From NCBI RefSeq assembly GCF_016864015.1, contig NZ_CP045067.1, positions 655,001 to 719,000 on the forward strand: DNA of 64,000 bases, written 5' to 3'. The notes under the pieces were generated by a model that made no database searches, was not told where the DNA came from, and saw only the letters and a list, made by a program, of their open reading frames with translations. The position numbers and the translations under genes were made by a program. The stretch's first letter is position 1. Each line of letters begins with the position of its first letter. Positions 19,569 through 28,348 of this stretch are shown one piece after another. Source of the stretch: Lacinutrix sp. WUR7 (GTDB lineage Bacteria > Bacteroidota > Bacteroidia > Flavobacteriales > Flavobacteriaceae).

Positions 19569-19748
19569 TTAGTTAATTTTCATATTAACATCTTCTGCCT
19601 CAAAGTCGAATTTCTTAAGGTATGGTCTAAACTCGACTAAACCTTTTTCAAATGCACTAGTTATTGGCGATTCACTAATATAATCTATACAAGAATTTTC
19701 TGTATTTACTTTTTCAAAATCTTGAGAATTTGTTGATTGAGATAACAT
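19569..19748 (-). CDS. Possible small 59-aa acidic protein
   Basis: An ATG at 19748 opens a 59-codon frame (starts MLSQSTNSQDFEK, ends AEDVNMKIN) rich in Glu, Asp, Asn and Ser with a single Cys. It is 52 bp downstream of the pseudo-histidine-kinase gene on the same strand. The composition (SPITSAFEKGLVEFRPYLKKFDFEAED) looks like protein rather than noise. A 20-bp near-identical direct repeat links the end of the kinase gene to the region just before this start. Function unknown; it may be the last gene of the sigma54-linked operon. Confidence 0.45.
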   Translation of the reverse strand: MLSQSTNSQDFEKVNTENSCIDYISESPITSAFEKGLVEFRPYLKKFDFEAEDVNMKIN

Positions 19749-19804
19749 ATCTATTTAATTTTATTTAGTCCATTTATTATATTCATCTATTTAATTGTAT
19801 TTAG
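19749..19804. repeat. 20-bp direct repeat, 36-bp period
   Basis: Two copies (19749-19768 and 19785-19804) differ at one base. The second covers the stop codon of the kinase gene and the first ends at the start codon of the 59-aa frame. It looks like a local slippage duplication. Confidence 0.65.
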
Positions 19805-21645
19805 AGAGTAGTAGGTAAAACCACTTTAAAAATAGAGCCACTTTTAACACTGCTATTAACAGTTATCATCCCATTTAAGTTATCTACCGCATTTTTAACA
19901 ATATAAAGACCTAAACCATGCCCAGGCTCTTCATACTTGTTAGCTCTGTAATACAAATCATAAATTTTATTAATATTATTTTTATATATACCAACGCCAT
20001 TATCTTCAATGCTAATCTCCACTTCCTCTAGCGATGTTTTTACTTTAATATTTACGAAAGATTTTTCGTTTTCTTTTTGCTCTTTAGAGTATTTTATAGC
20101 ATTGTTAATTAAATTTTGAAGAATAGAATCTATCATTTCCGGATTTGAATTAAATCCAAAATCATCTACAACATCCACATGAAACTTTATGTTCTTAAAT
20201 TTACTAGCACCATTTAGAGACACTAGCGTACTCTTAATAGTTTCAGAAAAATCAATTTTTTTTATTTCTTTTTTCTTAACCTTAACTTTAGATACTTGAG
20301 AAAGGTTTTCTGAGAGTTCCTTTCCGTTTTTTATAATAGGATCTAACATTCCTATTAAAAGAGCTAATCTGTCCTCGTCTGGCTCTTCTTTTAGCAAACT
20401 AAGCGCTTCTTCTATAGAAGATATTGGCGCTTTAATATCTTGAGCAGAACGACATAAAAACAACTCTAGCTCTTCGGTTTTTCTTTTCAGTTTATTTTCT
20501 AGAGATTTACGATGTGTTATTTCCACCATCATTGCGCAATAAAAATCATTTTCACCTACACTCCCATTGCTCAATGCAAACTCTACCGGAAATTGCTCTC
20601 CGTTTTTACGCAAACAACACATTTCTACTATTTCAACATTCTGCTTATTCTTTATTTGCTGTACTGCTCTTAACAATTCTTTTATATTACCATTTCTGTA
20701 TTTTTTAGACATTAAAACAGTTAATGATCTACCAATTATTTCTTTCTCTTTATATCCAAAAGCAGCCTCTGCTCCCTTATTCCATTCTGTAACATTACCT
20801 TTATCATTTGTTACTACAATCACCCCAACATTAATAGACTTATAGATGGTTCTAAATTTAGCCTCACTATTGATAAGGTTTTCACTAACCCCTTTAAACT
20901 TCGTGATTTCATGCAAAGCAATGGTTGAAGAGACAATGGCACCCAAACGGTCATAATTAGGAGAAACTATGGCAGAAAAGAATATTTTTTTTCCGTTGGA
21001 ATCAAAATCATATAACTCAAACTTGTGTGTTAATTTATCGGTATAGACTTTATCTACATTTTTTTTAAAGGATTCGAAATTTACAGGAATAAAATAATCA
21101 TAGATATACGTATTAATTAATTCTTCAATTTCTTTATTACAAAAAGACTTATTTGCATTTAAAATTTTACCATGTCTTGAAACCGTAAAGGCATGGAAAG
21201 GCATTTCTTTTAAAAAACTCTCATTTAGTAACTGACGCTGTAAAAGTGCTTCATTATCGATATAGTACCTTGTAACATCCTTATAAATAGACAGGTACCT
21301 TAAAGCCTTTTCTCCATTATTTTGCATAGGTATAATGGTGGTGTCTAACCAAAACATTTTTCCTGTAGCGGATACATCTTTTAAAATACCACTCCATTTA
21401 TTCCCCATTTTAATGGTTCTCCACAAGTTTTTATATTTTTTTTCGGCGTGTAGAGGAGACCTTAACAACTCGTGTGTTTCACCAATAAGCTTATTAGTAT
21501 TACATTCTAAAATATCACAGAATGCTTGATTTGCGAATTCAATTCTTCCAAATGAATCTGTTAAAGTAACTACAGAGTTCTCGATAAAATCATTAAGCAC
21601 GTTCTCATTAAATGTATTTGGTAGTTTATATTTAATTGCTTCCAT
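19801..21645 (-). CDS. Triple-PAS histidine-kinase-like protein without the phospho-acceptor histidine
   Basis: A 614-aa cytoplasmic protein with no membrane helix. PAS domains lie at about 15-130, 145-250 and 262-380, then a dimerisation helix and a HATPase_c domain. In the H-box, where this family reads S-x-H-D-L-K-x-P, the sequence is RSAQDIKAPISS, so the phosphorylated His is Gln402 (codon at 20440-20442). The ATP site looks whole: N-box NLINNAIKYS (510-519), G1 DNGVG (548-552), G2 GHGLGL (575-580). It may thus bind ATP and signals but not autophosphorylate at the usual site. It overlaps the preceding small gene by 14 nt, showing coupling. PAS1 begins ENSVVTLTDSFGRIEFAN, like a redox or ligand PAS. 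Confidence 0.85.
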   Translation of the reverse strand: MEAIKYKLPNTFNENVLNDFIENSVVTLTDSFGRIEFANQAFCDILECNTNKLIGETHELLRSPLHAEKKYKNLWRTIKMGNKWSGILKDVSATGKMFWLDTTIIPMQNNGEKALRYLSIYKDVTRYYIDNEALLQRQLLNESFLKEMPFHAFTVSRHGKILNANKSFCNKEIEELINTYIYDYFIPVNFESFKKNVDKVYTDKLTHKFELYDFDSNGKKIFFSAIVSPNYDRLGAIVSSTIALHEITKFKGVSENLINSEAKFRTIYKSINVGVIVVTNDKGNVTEWNKGAEAAFGYKEKEIIGRSLTVLMSKKYRNGNIKELLRAVQQIKNKQNVEIVEMCCLRKNGEQFPVEFALSNGSVGENDFYCAMMVEITHRKSLENKLKRKTEELELFLCRSAQDIKAPISSIEEALSLLKEEPDEDRLALLIGMLDPIIKNGKELSENLSQVSKVKVKKKEIKKIDFSETIKSTLVSLNGASKFKNIKFHVDVVDDFGFNSNPEMIDSILQNLINNAIKYSKEQKENEKSFVNIKVKTSLEEVEISIEDNGVGIYKNNINKIYDLYYRANKYEEPGHGLGLYIVKNAVDNLNGMITVNSSVKSGSIFKVVLPTTL

Positions 21646-22045
21646 AAAAATTATTTATAGTTTCTACACAATACGCTTTTGCAGATTCTAGATTATTAAA
21701 CACACTAAAAGGTGTGCTAGGCTCATAAATTCTTTTATAAGAAGCTACCACTAATTTAATTCCAATAGTATTAAAAACATAAGCTTCAGACATCCTAAGT
21801 TTCACTAAGGTTGGTGAATTCGCCAATAAATTAGCAGATTCACGCGTAAAAGTCCCTTGAGAATCTCTTGTATCTATTAAAAAAGGCATAGGTTTTCCTT
21901 TACATAATTTATCTATTGCATGTATAAATAATGCTACGCTTTCTGTTCCAAATTTATAATTAGTACTATTGTTTCTAAACTGACAGTAAAGAATACCACT
22001 ATCTGTCCAAAATTTCGAATTTCCTATTTTGATTATATTATCCAT
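21632..22045 (-). CDS. Small STAS-like protein, paralogue B
   Basis: I choose the ATG at 22045 (137 aa, MDNIIKIGNSKFW), 1 bp after the stop of the upstream paralogue; a longer frame to 22093 would overlap that gene. The product has an alternating alpha/beta pattern with KFWTDSGILYCQF near the N-terminus and PMPFLIDTRDSQGTFTRES in the middle. It resembles the SpoIIAA/STAS-like small proteins (DUF7793 type) common in Flavobacteriaceae, though I cannot confirm the family. Its neighbour shares the KFWxDxxIxYC motif, so the two are tandem duplicates. Position before a pseudokinase suggests a protein-protein switch. Confidence 0.65.
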   Translation of the reverse strand: MDNIIKIGNSKFWTDSGILYCQFRNNSTNYKFGTESVALFIHAIDKLCKGKPMPFLIDTRDSQGTFTRESANLLANSPTLVKLRMSEAYVFNTIGIKLVVASYKRIYEPSTPFSVFNNLESAKAYCVETINNFYGSN

Positions 22046-22046
22046 A

Positions 22047-22469
22047 CTAATTATCACTGTTTTTAGAATTAAAAACCGCATAATTTTGATCACTATATTG
22101 TATGGCTGAATTTGAATTTTTGAAAATTAAATTTGGCACATTAGAATCACTAAAGAGGACATAAAATGAAAGAAGAATTTTTTGCTTATAGCTTTTTACT
22201 AAAAATGCTTTTGACAAGACAGCATTTTTTATTTTAGGATTGTTAGATAAAAGTTTAAATAGCTTAACTAAAAGAGGATTATCAATCTCTTTAAAATTAA
22301 ATATTATAGGCAAATAAGTGCCATTTGATAATTTAGAAATAGATTCGTGAAATAAATTCTCAAAATCATTATAGGAATAATTTACTTCAGAATTATTATA
22401 CAACTTACAATAAATAATATTTTGGTCTACCCAAAATTTAATATTATTGATTCGTATTTCGTTTTTCAT
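22047..22469 (-). CDS. Small STAS-like protein, paralogue A
   Basis: About 140 aa starting at the ATG at 22469 (MKNEIRINNIKFWVDQ); an ATG three codons earlier (22478) is also possible. It shares with the next gene the KFWVDQNIIYCKLYNN N-terminus and the alpha/beta layout, but its middle is more diverged (YLPIIFNFKEIDNPLLVK). It is the first gene after a sigma54-like promoter at 22493-22509 and two dyads, so it probably heads the controlled operon. No catalytic motif is seen; a regulatory binding role is a guess. Confidence 0.62.
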   Translation of the reverse strand: MKNEIRINNIKFWVDQNIIYCKLYNNSEVNYSYNDFENLFHESISKLSNGTYLPIIFNFKEIDNPLLVKLFKLLSNNPKIKNAVLSKAFLVKSYKQKILLSFYVLFSDSNVPNLIFKNSNSAIQYSDQNYAVFNSKNSDN

Positions 22470-22492
22470 TATTATCATTTTGAAAAACTAAA

Positions 22493-22509
22493 TTCAATAG
22501 GAGTGCCAA
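22493..22509 (-). promoter_or_regulatory. Sigma54-type -24/-12 promoter candidate
   Basis: On the minus strand it reads TTGGCAC-TCCTA-TTGAA. The -24 element is a full match, the spacer is the required 5 nt, and the -12 element has TTG but A instead of C. Predicted start near 22482, just before the first small paralogue. The upstream gene encodes a sigma54 activator. Confidence 0.65.
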
Positions 22510-22592
22510 AATATATTTTAAAATAAAATACATTTGTAAAATACTAATAATCAACCTATTAAAATCTTGTTTTAAAAAAAAGGAAGAACAAA

Positions 22593-22614
22593 AACTAACG
22601 ACATACCGTTAGTT
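22593..22614. promoter_or_regulatory. Dyad A, candidate activator-binding site
   Basis: Perfect inverted repeat AACTAACG-N6-CGTTAGTT, centred about 97 bp upstream of the -24 element. On the minus strand it matches dyad B at 16 of 19 positions. This fits an upstream activating sequence for the sigma54 activator encoded next to it. Confidence 0.65.
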
Positions 22615-22634
22615 CCGAAAGGAATAATACGTGG

Positions 22635-22650
22635 TAACGGTATTCCGTTA
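22635..22650. promoter_or_regulatory. Dyad B, candidate activator-binding site
   Basis: Perfect inverted repeat TAACGG-TATT-CCGTTA, 39 bp centre-to-centre from dyad A and about 136 bp upstream of the -24 element. Its last three bases are the stop codon of the activator gene. It shares AACTAACGG on the minus strand with dyad A. Confidence 0.62.
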
Positions 22651-25600
22651 GTTGCTTTTGGTTTTTGAAATCCCTAATTTAGTCATTCGATCTCGCAAAG
22701 TACTAGGCTTTAATTCTAGCATAACTGCTGCTCCTTTTGGTCCGCTAATTTTCCAATTACATTGCTCAAGTACCTGAACAATATGATTACGTTGCACAGA
22801 GTCTAAAGATAAATCTTGGTTGTTAATTGGTTTTACTTTTTGTGTAGAAGATTCAAAACCTGGAATCACTAATGTTTCTTTACTTGATAATATAGAAGCT
22901 CGTTCTATTAAATTTTCTAATTCTCTAATATTCCCTGGCCAATTATATGCTCTCAATTGACTCATAGCATCATCTGTAATATATTTAATGCTCTTTCCGT
23001 AAGCCTTATTAAATTTATCTACAAAATGCTCTACCAACAAAGGAATATCATCCTTTCGTTCTCTTAATGGCGGAACTTCAATTGGAAAGACATTAAGTCT
23101 AAAAAATAAGTCTTCCCTAAATTGTTTTTTCTCAACCTCCTCTTTAAGGTTTCTATTTGTTGCCGCAATTACCCTAACGTCTAACTTCTTTAATCCGCTA
23201 CTTCCACCAACGACCTCAATTTCTCCTTCTTGTAAAAATCTTAATATTTTGGGCTGCATATCTAAAGGTAACTCGCCAATTTCATCTAAAAATAAAGTAC
23301 CACCATCTGCTAATTCAAATTTTCCAACTTTATCATTTATCGCTCCTGTAAACGAACCCTTTTTATGACCAAACAACTCACTCTCCATTAACTCTCTAGG
23401 TATTGCAGAGCAGTTCACTTTAATTAATGGCTTATTATTACGCGAACTAGTATTATGCACTGCTCTAGCTAACAATTCTTTTCCAGTACCAGATTCTCCT
23501 AACAATAATACCGTAGCGGTTGTTGGTGCTACTTTTTCAACTTCTGTTAACACGTTACTAAATGCTTCACTTCCGTACACCATCTCCTCATAGTTAAATA
23601 CTAAATCTAACTCATTACGCAAATAAACATTTTCCTGCTCTAACTGCTCTTTTAAGGTATTTAACTCTCTATTAGCTTCTGTAAGTTTCTGATTCGTAAT
23701 TACTATTTTATTATCTGCTATTTTACGTTCAGAGCTTTCAATCATTAAAGACACAATACTAGCTATTGAGGTAACAAAGCTTTCTTCATCCGCACTAAAC
23801 ACTCTGTTTTCTAACTTACTCTCAAAACTAATAATACCATAATAATTATCACTACCATGAATTAACACATCAATTCTAGAAGATATTTTATTAGGAATAT
23901 AAAACTGTGTTGCAAAAGCTTTAGTTATCGGATTAGAATTTACGTCCGCTATATTAATACTGTTTTTATTCTTAAAAGCATTAAAATAATTTGGGAATTT
24001 CTCTTCATCTATCAATAACTCATATTCCTTAAATACATCATCTGCAGCATTATAAAACAACCTACTAGCCAGTTCGGATTGGTTCTTTTTATATTCCCAA
24101 ATAGTCACAATATCTACATCCAAAGCCTCAGCAGATGTAACTGCAATCTTTTTTAATGAAGAATTAAAATCCTCTCCAATAAGCGCAGCTAGTTTTAAAA
24201 TAACATCCTTTTTCTGCGTTGATTTTACAGCAATATCTTCTAGTGCTTTTTTAACTTTCTCCTCTTCTGAAACATCTTTAATTGTTGCAAATATAGCTAC
24301 AGTTTCTCCCTCATCGTTTTTTATAATCCCTGTTAAAAATGAAGCTACAAAATTACTTCCATCTTTTTTAACAAATTCTAATTGAAAGGATAGCGCTTCG
24401 CCTTTTGCTACCTCACTCTTAATTCTCAACATATTCTCACGGTCCTTCTCTTGCGCAAATGGATATGGCAATTCTAGACCTATAAGTTCATTTTCCGAAT
24501 AGCCTAAAATATCACATAGTGAATCGTTTACTTTTAATATAGCTCCCTCTAAGTCTACTATAAGCAAACCTTCCTGCATAGACATTACAAGGTTATCTGA
24601 AAACTCATTGGCTCTTTTTAAGTCTAACTCTGTTTTTTTACGTTCGGTAATATCTTGCGTGGTTCCTATTAATTTTTCAGCATTACCATTGCTATCAAAA
24701 ACCAATTCACCAATTCCATGTACCCATACCTCTTCTTTATTATCTACTTTTAAAATTCGATATTCTTTATTAAACTTTTCATGATTTTTTAAAATATTAA
24801 TTTCAAAATAGTTTGTTATTGCTTCTTGGTCTTCTGGGTGAACAATAGAAATCCAGCTTTCCACGCTTTTAACAAAAGATTTTTTGACCCCGAAAATCTC
24901 ATCCAATACATCTGAACTTTCCCAAGTAGCCTTTTTAACATCTACGGAATAGGTACCAATATGAGCTACTATTTGAGATTGCCTTAAATTATATTCACTC
25001 TCCAAAAGCTGTACTTCTGACTGTTTACGTTGGGATATATCTTGAATAGTTCCAAAAAACTCAATAGACTGATCTGCATGTTTAATAACTTGACCTAAAG
25101 CATGAATCCATTTTAATTGCTTTTTCTTTTTTGTTATTACTCTAAATTCTAAATCAAATGCTTCTCCTGTTTCCACACTCTTTTTAAACATTTCTTTATC
25201 TAAAACCGCATCCTCTGAATGAATAATATCTGCCCAATCCTTAAAGAATAAATCCACATTTTCATCTATCTCTAAAATTTTTCTAAAAGCTGTGGAAGCT
25301 TCTATTTTTTGTGTTTTCAGATTTAAGCTATAGCTACCAATTTTTGCTATTTTTTGAGCTTCTAACAATGATCTTTCGTTTTCTTGCAGTTTTTTTTCTG
25401 CTTGCTTACGTTGTGATATATCTTGTATTGTAGCAATATTAGCTATAATTTCTCCTTTATTATTTTTAACAAATGAAGCTGACATTAAAACAGGAAATCG
25501 CTCTCCGTTTTTTCGCATTAAAGTTAACTCGACTTTACTATATTCCCCTTTTAGTATGTTTGCATAGGTTTCTTGAATTTCATCCTGCTTTTCTGGTGGC

Positions 25601-27903
25601 CAATAATTAAACGGGGCTTTTTGACCAACTAATTCTTCTTTTGTAAAACGCAACATTTTACAAAGCGCTGGATTTGCTTCTATTTGCACACCTTCTAAAT
25701 TCACTACAGACAAACCTTCGTTTAAATTTAGAATAAGGTTTTCAGAAAAATCTTTAGCAAGTTTTAAATCTATTTCAGCCTTTTTACGTTCTGTAATATC
25801 TTGTACCGTAGAGAAATTTGCTGTTTTTACGCCATTATCATCATAAATGCTAGAAATTAAAACATGTACAGGAAAACGTTCGCCGTTTTTACGCATATAG
25901 ACGTTTTCGTATTCCTTTTTATTAATATTTTGTGATAATAATTTATAGCGCTCACTATTCTCTTTTTCAAATTCTGATGGTGAATACGGGTATGGACGCT
26001 TCACTCCTATTAATTCTTTTTCTGTAAAACCTGTCATTTTACAAAAAGATGGATTTACACTAATTATTTCTGATTCTAAATTTATAGCTACTAAGCCTTC
26101 CTGCATTCCATTTAAAAGACTAGAAGAGAATTCATTGGCTTTTTTTAAGTCTAATTCAATGTTTTTACGCTGGGTAATATCTTGAATAGTACCAATCATT
26201 TTTGCAGGATTGTCTTTATCATCAAAAATCAATTTCCCAATACCATGTACCCAAAACTCTTCTTTAGAATCTTGCTTTAAAATCCTGTACTCTTTGTTAA
26301 ATTTCTTATTATTTATAACACAAAATTCAAAATAGCTGGAGATTTCTTCTCTATCCTCTGGATGAATAAGTTCTGTCCAGCCCTCCATCGTTTTAGCGTA
26401 CGCTTTATCGATACAAAAAATATTATATAAAAACGCAGACCCTTCCCAAGTCATTGTTTTTAAATTTATAACATAAGATCCTATATTACCAACTATTTGA
26501 GATTGTCTTAAATGGTATTCGCTTTCCTGTATTTTTATTTCTGCTTTTTTACGCTCTGTAATGTCCCGTGCAATAGCAAGGATTTTACCATCCTTTTGCA
26601 ATTTTGCAGATACTTCAACTTCATATAAAGAATTGTCTTTTCGTCTAAATTTTCTGGGAAAAACAATAGCTTCCCCTTGGAGTAATTTTCCATGATTCTC
26701 TGAATCTTGAACAAACTCTCCTATATTGAAATCATAAATATTTAATTTCAAAAACTCCTCATCGGTATACCCTAAGTTAGTATAAGAAGCTTTATTATAA
26801 TCATATATTGTTCCATCTAAAGAGTACGTTATTATAGCGTCACTAGCTTGATCTACTAATGCTTTGTATGATTCTTCTTTTTTAATAATTTCATTTACAA
26901 TTCTAATCTTCTCAAGCGCAATATTAACTAAACTCACAGTAAAATTAAGCTCTCTAATATCACTAAAAGAAGGTGCGCTAATAGACTTGCTGTAAATAGC
27001 AAAAGTACCTATAACCGTATTATTTTTGGAAAAAATTGGAATAGACCAACAAGATTTTAAATCGTATTCTAATGCAATATCTTTATAATCTTTCCATAAA
27101 ACATCGGTGCTTATATCTGACACAACAACCGGTTTTTTAATAAATGCTGCTGTACCACAAGAACCTACATTCGCTCCAATAGGAATTCTTTTTATAGATA
27201 AACTGTATGCTTCTGGCAATGAAGGTGAAGATACTAAATCAAGATGTATACCGTCTGGATCTAACAAACTAATCGATCCATAATAATCTGGATATATAGA
27301 CTGATAGTTTAAAAGTAATCGATCAAAGATTTCATGTAAAGGTGTGTTTACTACAATTAAATCTAGTATTTCATTTTTATGTATTAATAATCGTTGTGCT
27401 TTTTCTCGTTCTAGAACCTCACTTTCAAGGTCTATTTTCTTTTGTTCAAGCTTACTAATTAGTCGCTTACTATAAAGCTTTAAAACTTCTTCTTCACTAA
27501 ATTCTACATTTTTTACAACTTTTTCTTCTGGTTTATTTTCAGCAAAAACCTCTTGAATTACAGATAGTATTTTATTTTGATCTGCTGGTTTTCTTAAAAA
27601 TTGAACCGCTCCCAATTTTAGTGCAAAATCTTCATCAAGTGCTTCTGTATATGTAGAGGTGTAAAAAACAAAAGGAATATCCTTAAATAATTCTTCTTTT
27701 TTACAAGCCTGACAAAATAGATAGCCATCCATAACAGGCATTAAAATATCTGAGATTATTAGGTCTACTTTATTTATATGTAATTTTTCTAAACCTTCTT
27801 TACCGTCTCTAGCTTCTACAACTAAATAGCCTTCTTCTTCCAGTATAACTCTTAGTAAATATAGATTTTCAAAAGTATCATCTACTATTAATATAGTTTT
27901 CAT
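22648..27903 (-). CDS. Giant sigma54-dependent activator, REC-GAF-PAS(7)-GAF-AAA+-HTH
   Basis: A 1751-aa soluble regulator; usual sigma54 activators have 400-550 aa. Order: receiver domain 1-120 with phospho-Asp52 (ISDILMP); GAF about 175-335; seven PAS/PAC units about 340-1215, several ending DITERKK or DISQRKQ; second GAF about 1225-1385; short coiled coil; AAA+ about 1440-1680 with Walker A GESGTGKE (1469-1476), GSFTGA sigma54-contact loop (1516-1521), Walker B TLFLDEIGE and GNIRELEN; Fis/NorR-type HTH about 1700-1750 (KGAAVMLELKPSTLRDRM). GAFTGA has Ser for Ala, a known tolerated variant. PAS2-PAS3 and PAS6-PAS7 are a duplicated pair. It starts 7 bp after the single-domain response regulator. 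Two dyads at its 3' end are likely its own sites. Confidence 0.92.
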   Translation of the reverse strand: MKTILIVDDTFENLYLLRVILEEEGYLVVEARDGKEGLEKLHINKVDLIISDILMPVMDGYLFCQACKKEELFKDIPFVFYTSTYTEALDEDFALKLGAVQFLRKPADQNKILSVIQEVFAENKPEEKVVKNVEFSEEEVLKLYSKRLISKLEQKKIDLESEVLEREKAQRLLIHKNEILDLIVVNTPLHEIFDRLLLNYQSIYPDYYGSISLLDPDGIHLDLVSSPSLPEAYSLSIKRIPIGANVGSCGTAAFIKKPVVVSDISTDVLWKDYKDIALEYDLKSCWSIPIFSKNNTVIGTFAIYSKSISAPSFSDIRELNFTVSLVNIALEKIRIVNEIIKKEESYKALVDQASDAIITYSLDGTIYDYNKASYTNLGYTDEEFLKLNIYDFNIGEFVQDSENHGKLLQGEAIVFPRKFRRKDNSLYEVEVSAKLQKDGKILAIARDITERKKAEIKIQESEYHLRQSQIVGNIGSYVINLKTMTWEGSAFLYNIFCIDKAYAKTMEGWTELIHPEDREEISSYFEFCVINNKKFNKEYRILKQDSKEEFWVHGIGKLIFDDKDNPAKMIGTIQDITQRKNIELDLKKANEFSSSLLNGMQEGLVAINLESEIISVNPSFCKMTGFTEKELIGVKRPYPYSPSEFEKENSERYKLLSQNINKKEYENVYMRKNGERFPVHVLISSIYDDNGVKTANFSTVQDITERKKAEIDLKLAKDFSENLILNLNEGLSVVNLEGVQIEANPALCKMLRFTKEELVGQKAPFNYWPPEKQDEIQETYANILKGEYSKVELTLMRKNGERFPVLMSASFVKNNKGEIIANIATIQDISQRKQAEKKLQENERSLLEAQKIAKIGSYSLNLKTQKIEASTAFRKILEIDENVDLFFKDWADIIHSEDAVLDKEMFKKSVETGEAFDLEFRVITKKKKQLKWIHALGQVIKHADQSIEFFGTIQDISQRKQSEVQLLESEYNLRQSQIVAHIGTYSVDVKKATWESSDVLDEIFGVKKSFVKSVESWISIVHPEDQEAITNYFEINILKNHEKFNKEYRILKVDNKEEVWVHGIGELVFDSNGNAEKLIGTTQDITERKKTELDLKRANEFSDNLVMSMQEGLLIVDLEGAILKVNDSLCDILGYSENELIGLELPYPFAQEKDRENMLRIKSEVAKGEALSFQLEFVKKDGSNFVASFLTGIIKNDEGETVAIFATIKDVSEEEKVKKALEDIAVKSTQKKDVILKLAALIGEDFNSSLKKIAVTSAEALDVDIVTIWEYKKNQSELASRLFYNAADDVFKEYELLIDEEKFPNYFNAFKNKNSINIADVNSNPITKAFATQFYIPNKISSRIDVLIHGSDNYYGIISFESKLENRVFSADEESFVTSIASIVSLMIESSERKIADNKIVITNQKLTEANRELNTLKEQLEQENVYLRNELDLVFNYEEMVYGSEAFSNVLTEVEKVAPTTATVLLLGESGTGKELLARAVHNTSSRNNKPLIKVNCSAIPRELMESELFGHKKGSFTGAINDKVGKFELADGGTLFLDEIGELPLDMQPKILRFLQEGEIEVVGGSSGLKKLDVRVIAATNRNLKEEVEKKQFREDLFFRLNVFPIEVPPLRERKDDIPLLVEHFVDKFNKAYGKSIKYITDDAMSQLRAYNWPGNIRELENLIERASILSSKETLVIPGFESSTQKVKPINNQDLSLDSVQRNHIVQVLEQCNWKISGPKGAAVMLELKPSTLRDRMTKLGISKTKSN

Positions 27904-27910
27904 CCCTTAA

Positions 27911-28279
27911 TTATGCTTTAAATATACACTCCATTTGTTTCACAAAAGTATCTGGATTAATAGGTTTCTCTATATATCCATTTGCGCCAACTTCCATTGC
28001 TTTTTCTTTATCTCCTCCCATAGCATATGATGTCACTGCAATAATAACAGTACTTTTTGGCAAACCATTACACCTTAATTTACTGCATATTTCATAACCA
28101 TCCATATCTGGTAATTGAATATCTATCAAAATAATTTCAGGATGTTTTTCATGTGCTAAATGTAATCCATCCACTCCATTATAAGCCTTAATTACATCAT
28201 AATTACTACTTGTAAGCAAATACGAAAGCATATACATATTTTGTTCGTTATCTTCTATGATTAAAATGGCAGGCTTCAT
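27911..28279 (-). CDS. Single-domain response regulator (DivK/CheY-like)
   Basis: A 122-aa receiver domain alone, started at the ATG at 28279 (MKPAILIIEDNEQN); a longer frame to 28306 adds nine unlikely residues. Acidic pocket EDN, phospho-Asp53 (LIDIQLPDMDG), Thr in VTSYAM and Lys in YIEKPIN are all present, so it should be active. With no output domain it probably shuttles phosphate or docks, as DivK-type proteins do. It lies between the CHASE kinase (69 bp after it) and the giant activator (7 bp before it), a good place for a phosphorelay step. Confidence 0.9.
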   Translation of the reverse strand: MKPAILIIEDNEQNMYMLSYLLTSSNYDVIKAYNGVDGLHLAHEKHPEIILIDIQLPDMDGYEICSKLRCNGLPKSTVIIAVTSYAMGGDKEKAMEVGANGYIEKPINPDTFVKQMECIFKA

Positions 28280-28348
28280 TTTTACGTGTATAAAATTTAA
28301 TATCAATAAGTTAAGCGCTAAATATATTAAAATTGGTCTTAAAAATAA

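Noticed and set aside
28279-28348. A second sigma54 promoter before the lone response regulator
   Set aside because: No GG-N10-GC pair with flanking TTGGCA or TTGC was found in this gap or in 34880-35194; only the 22493-22509 element fits.
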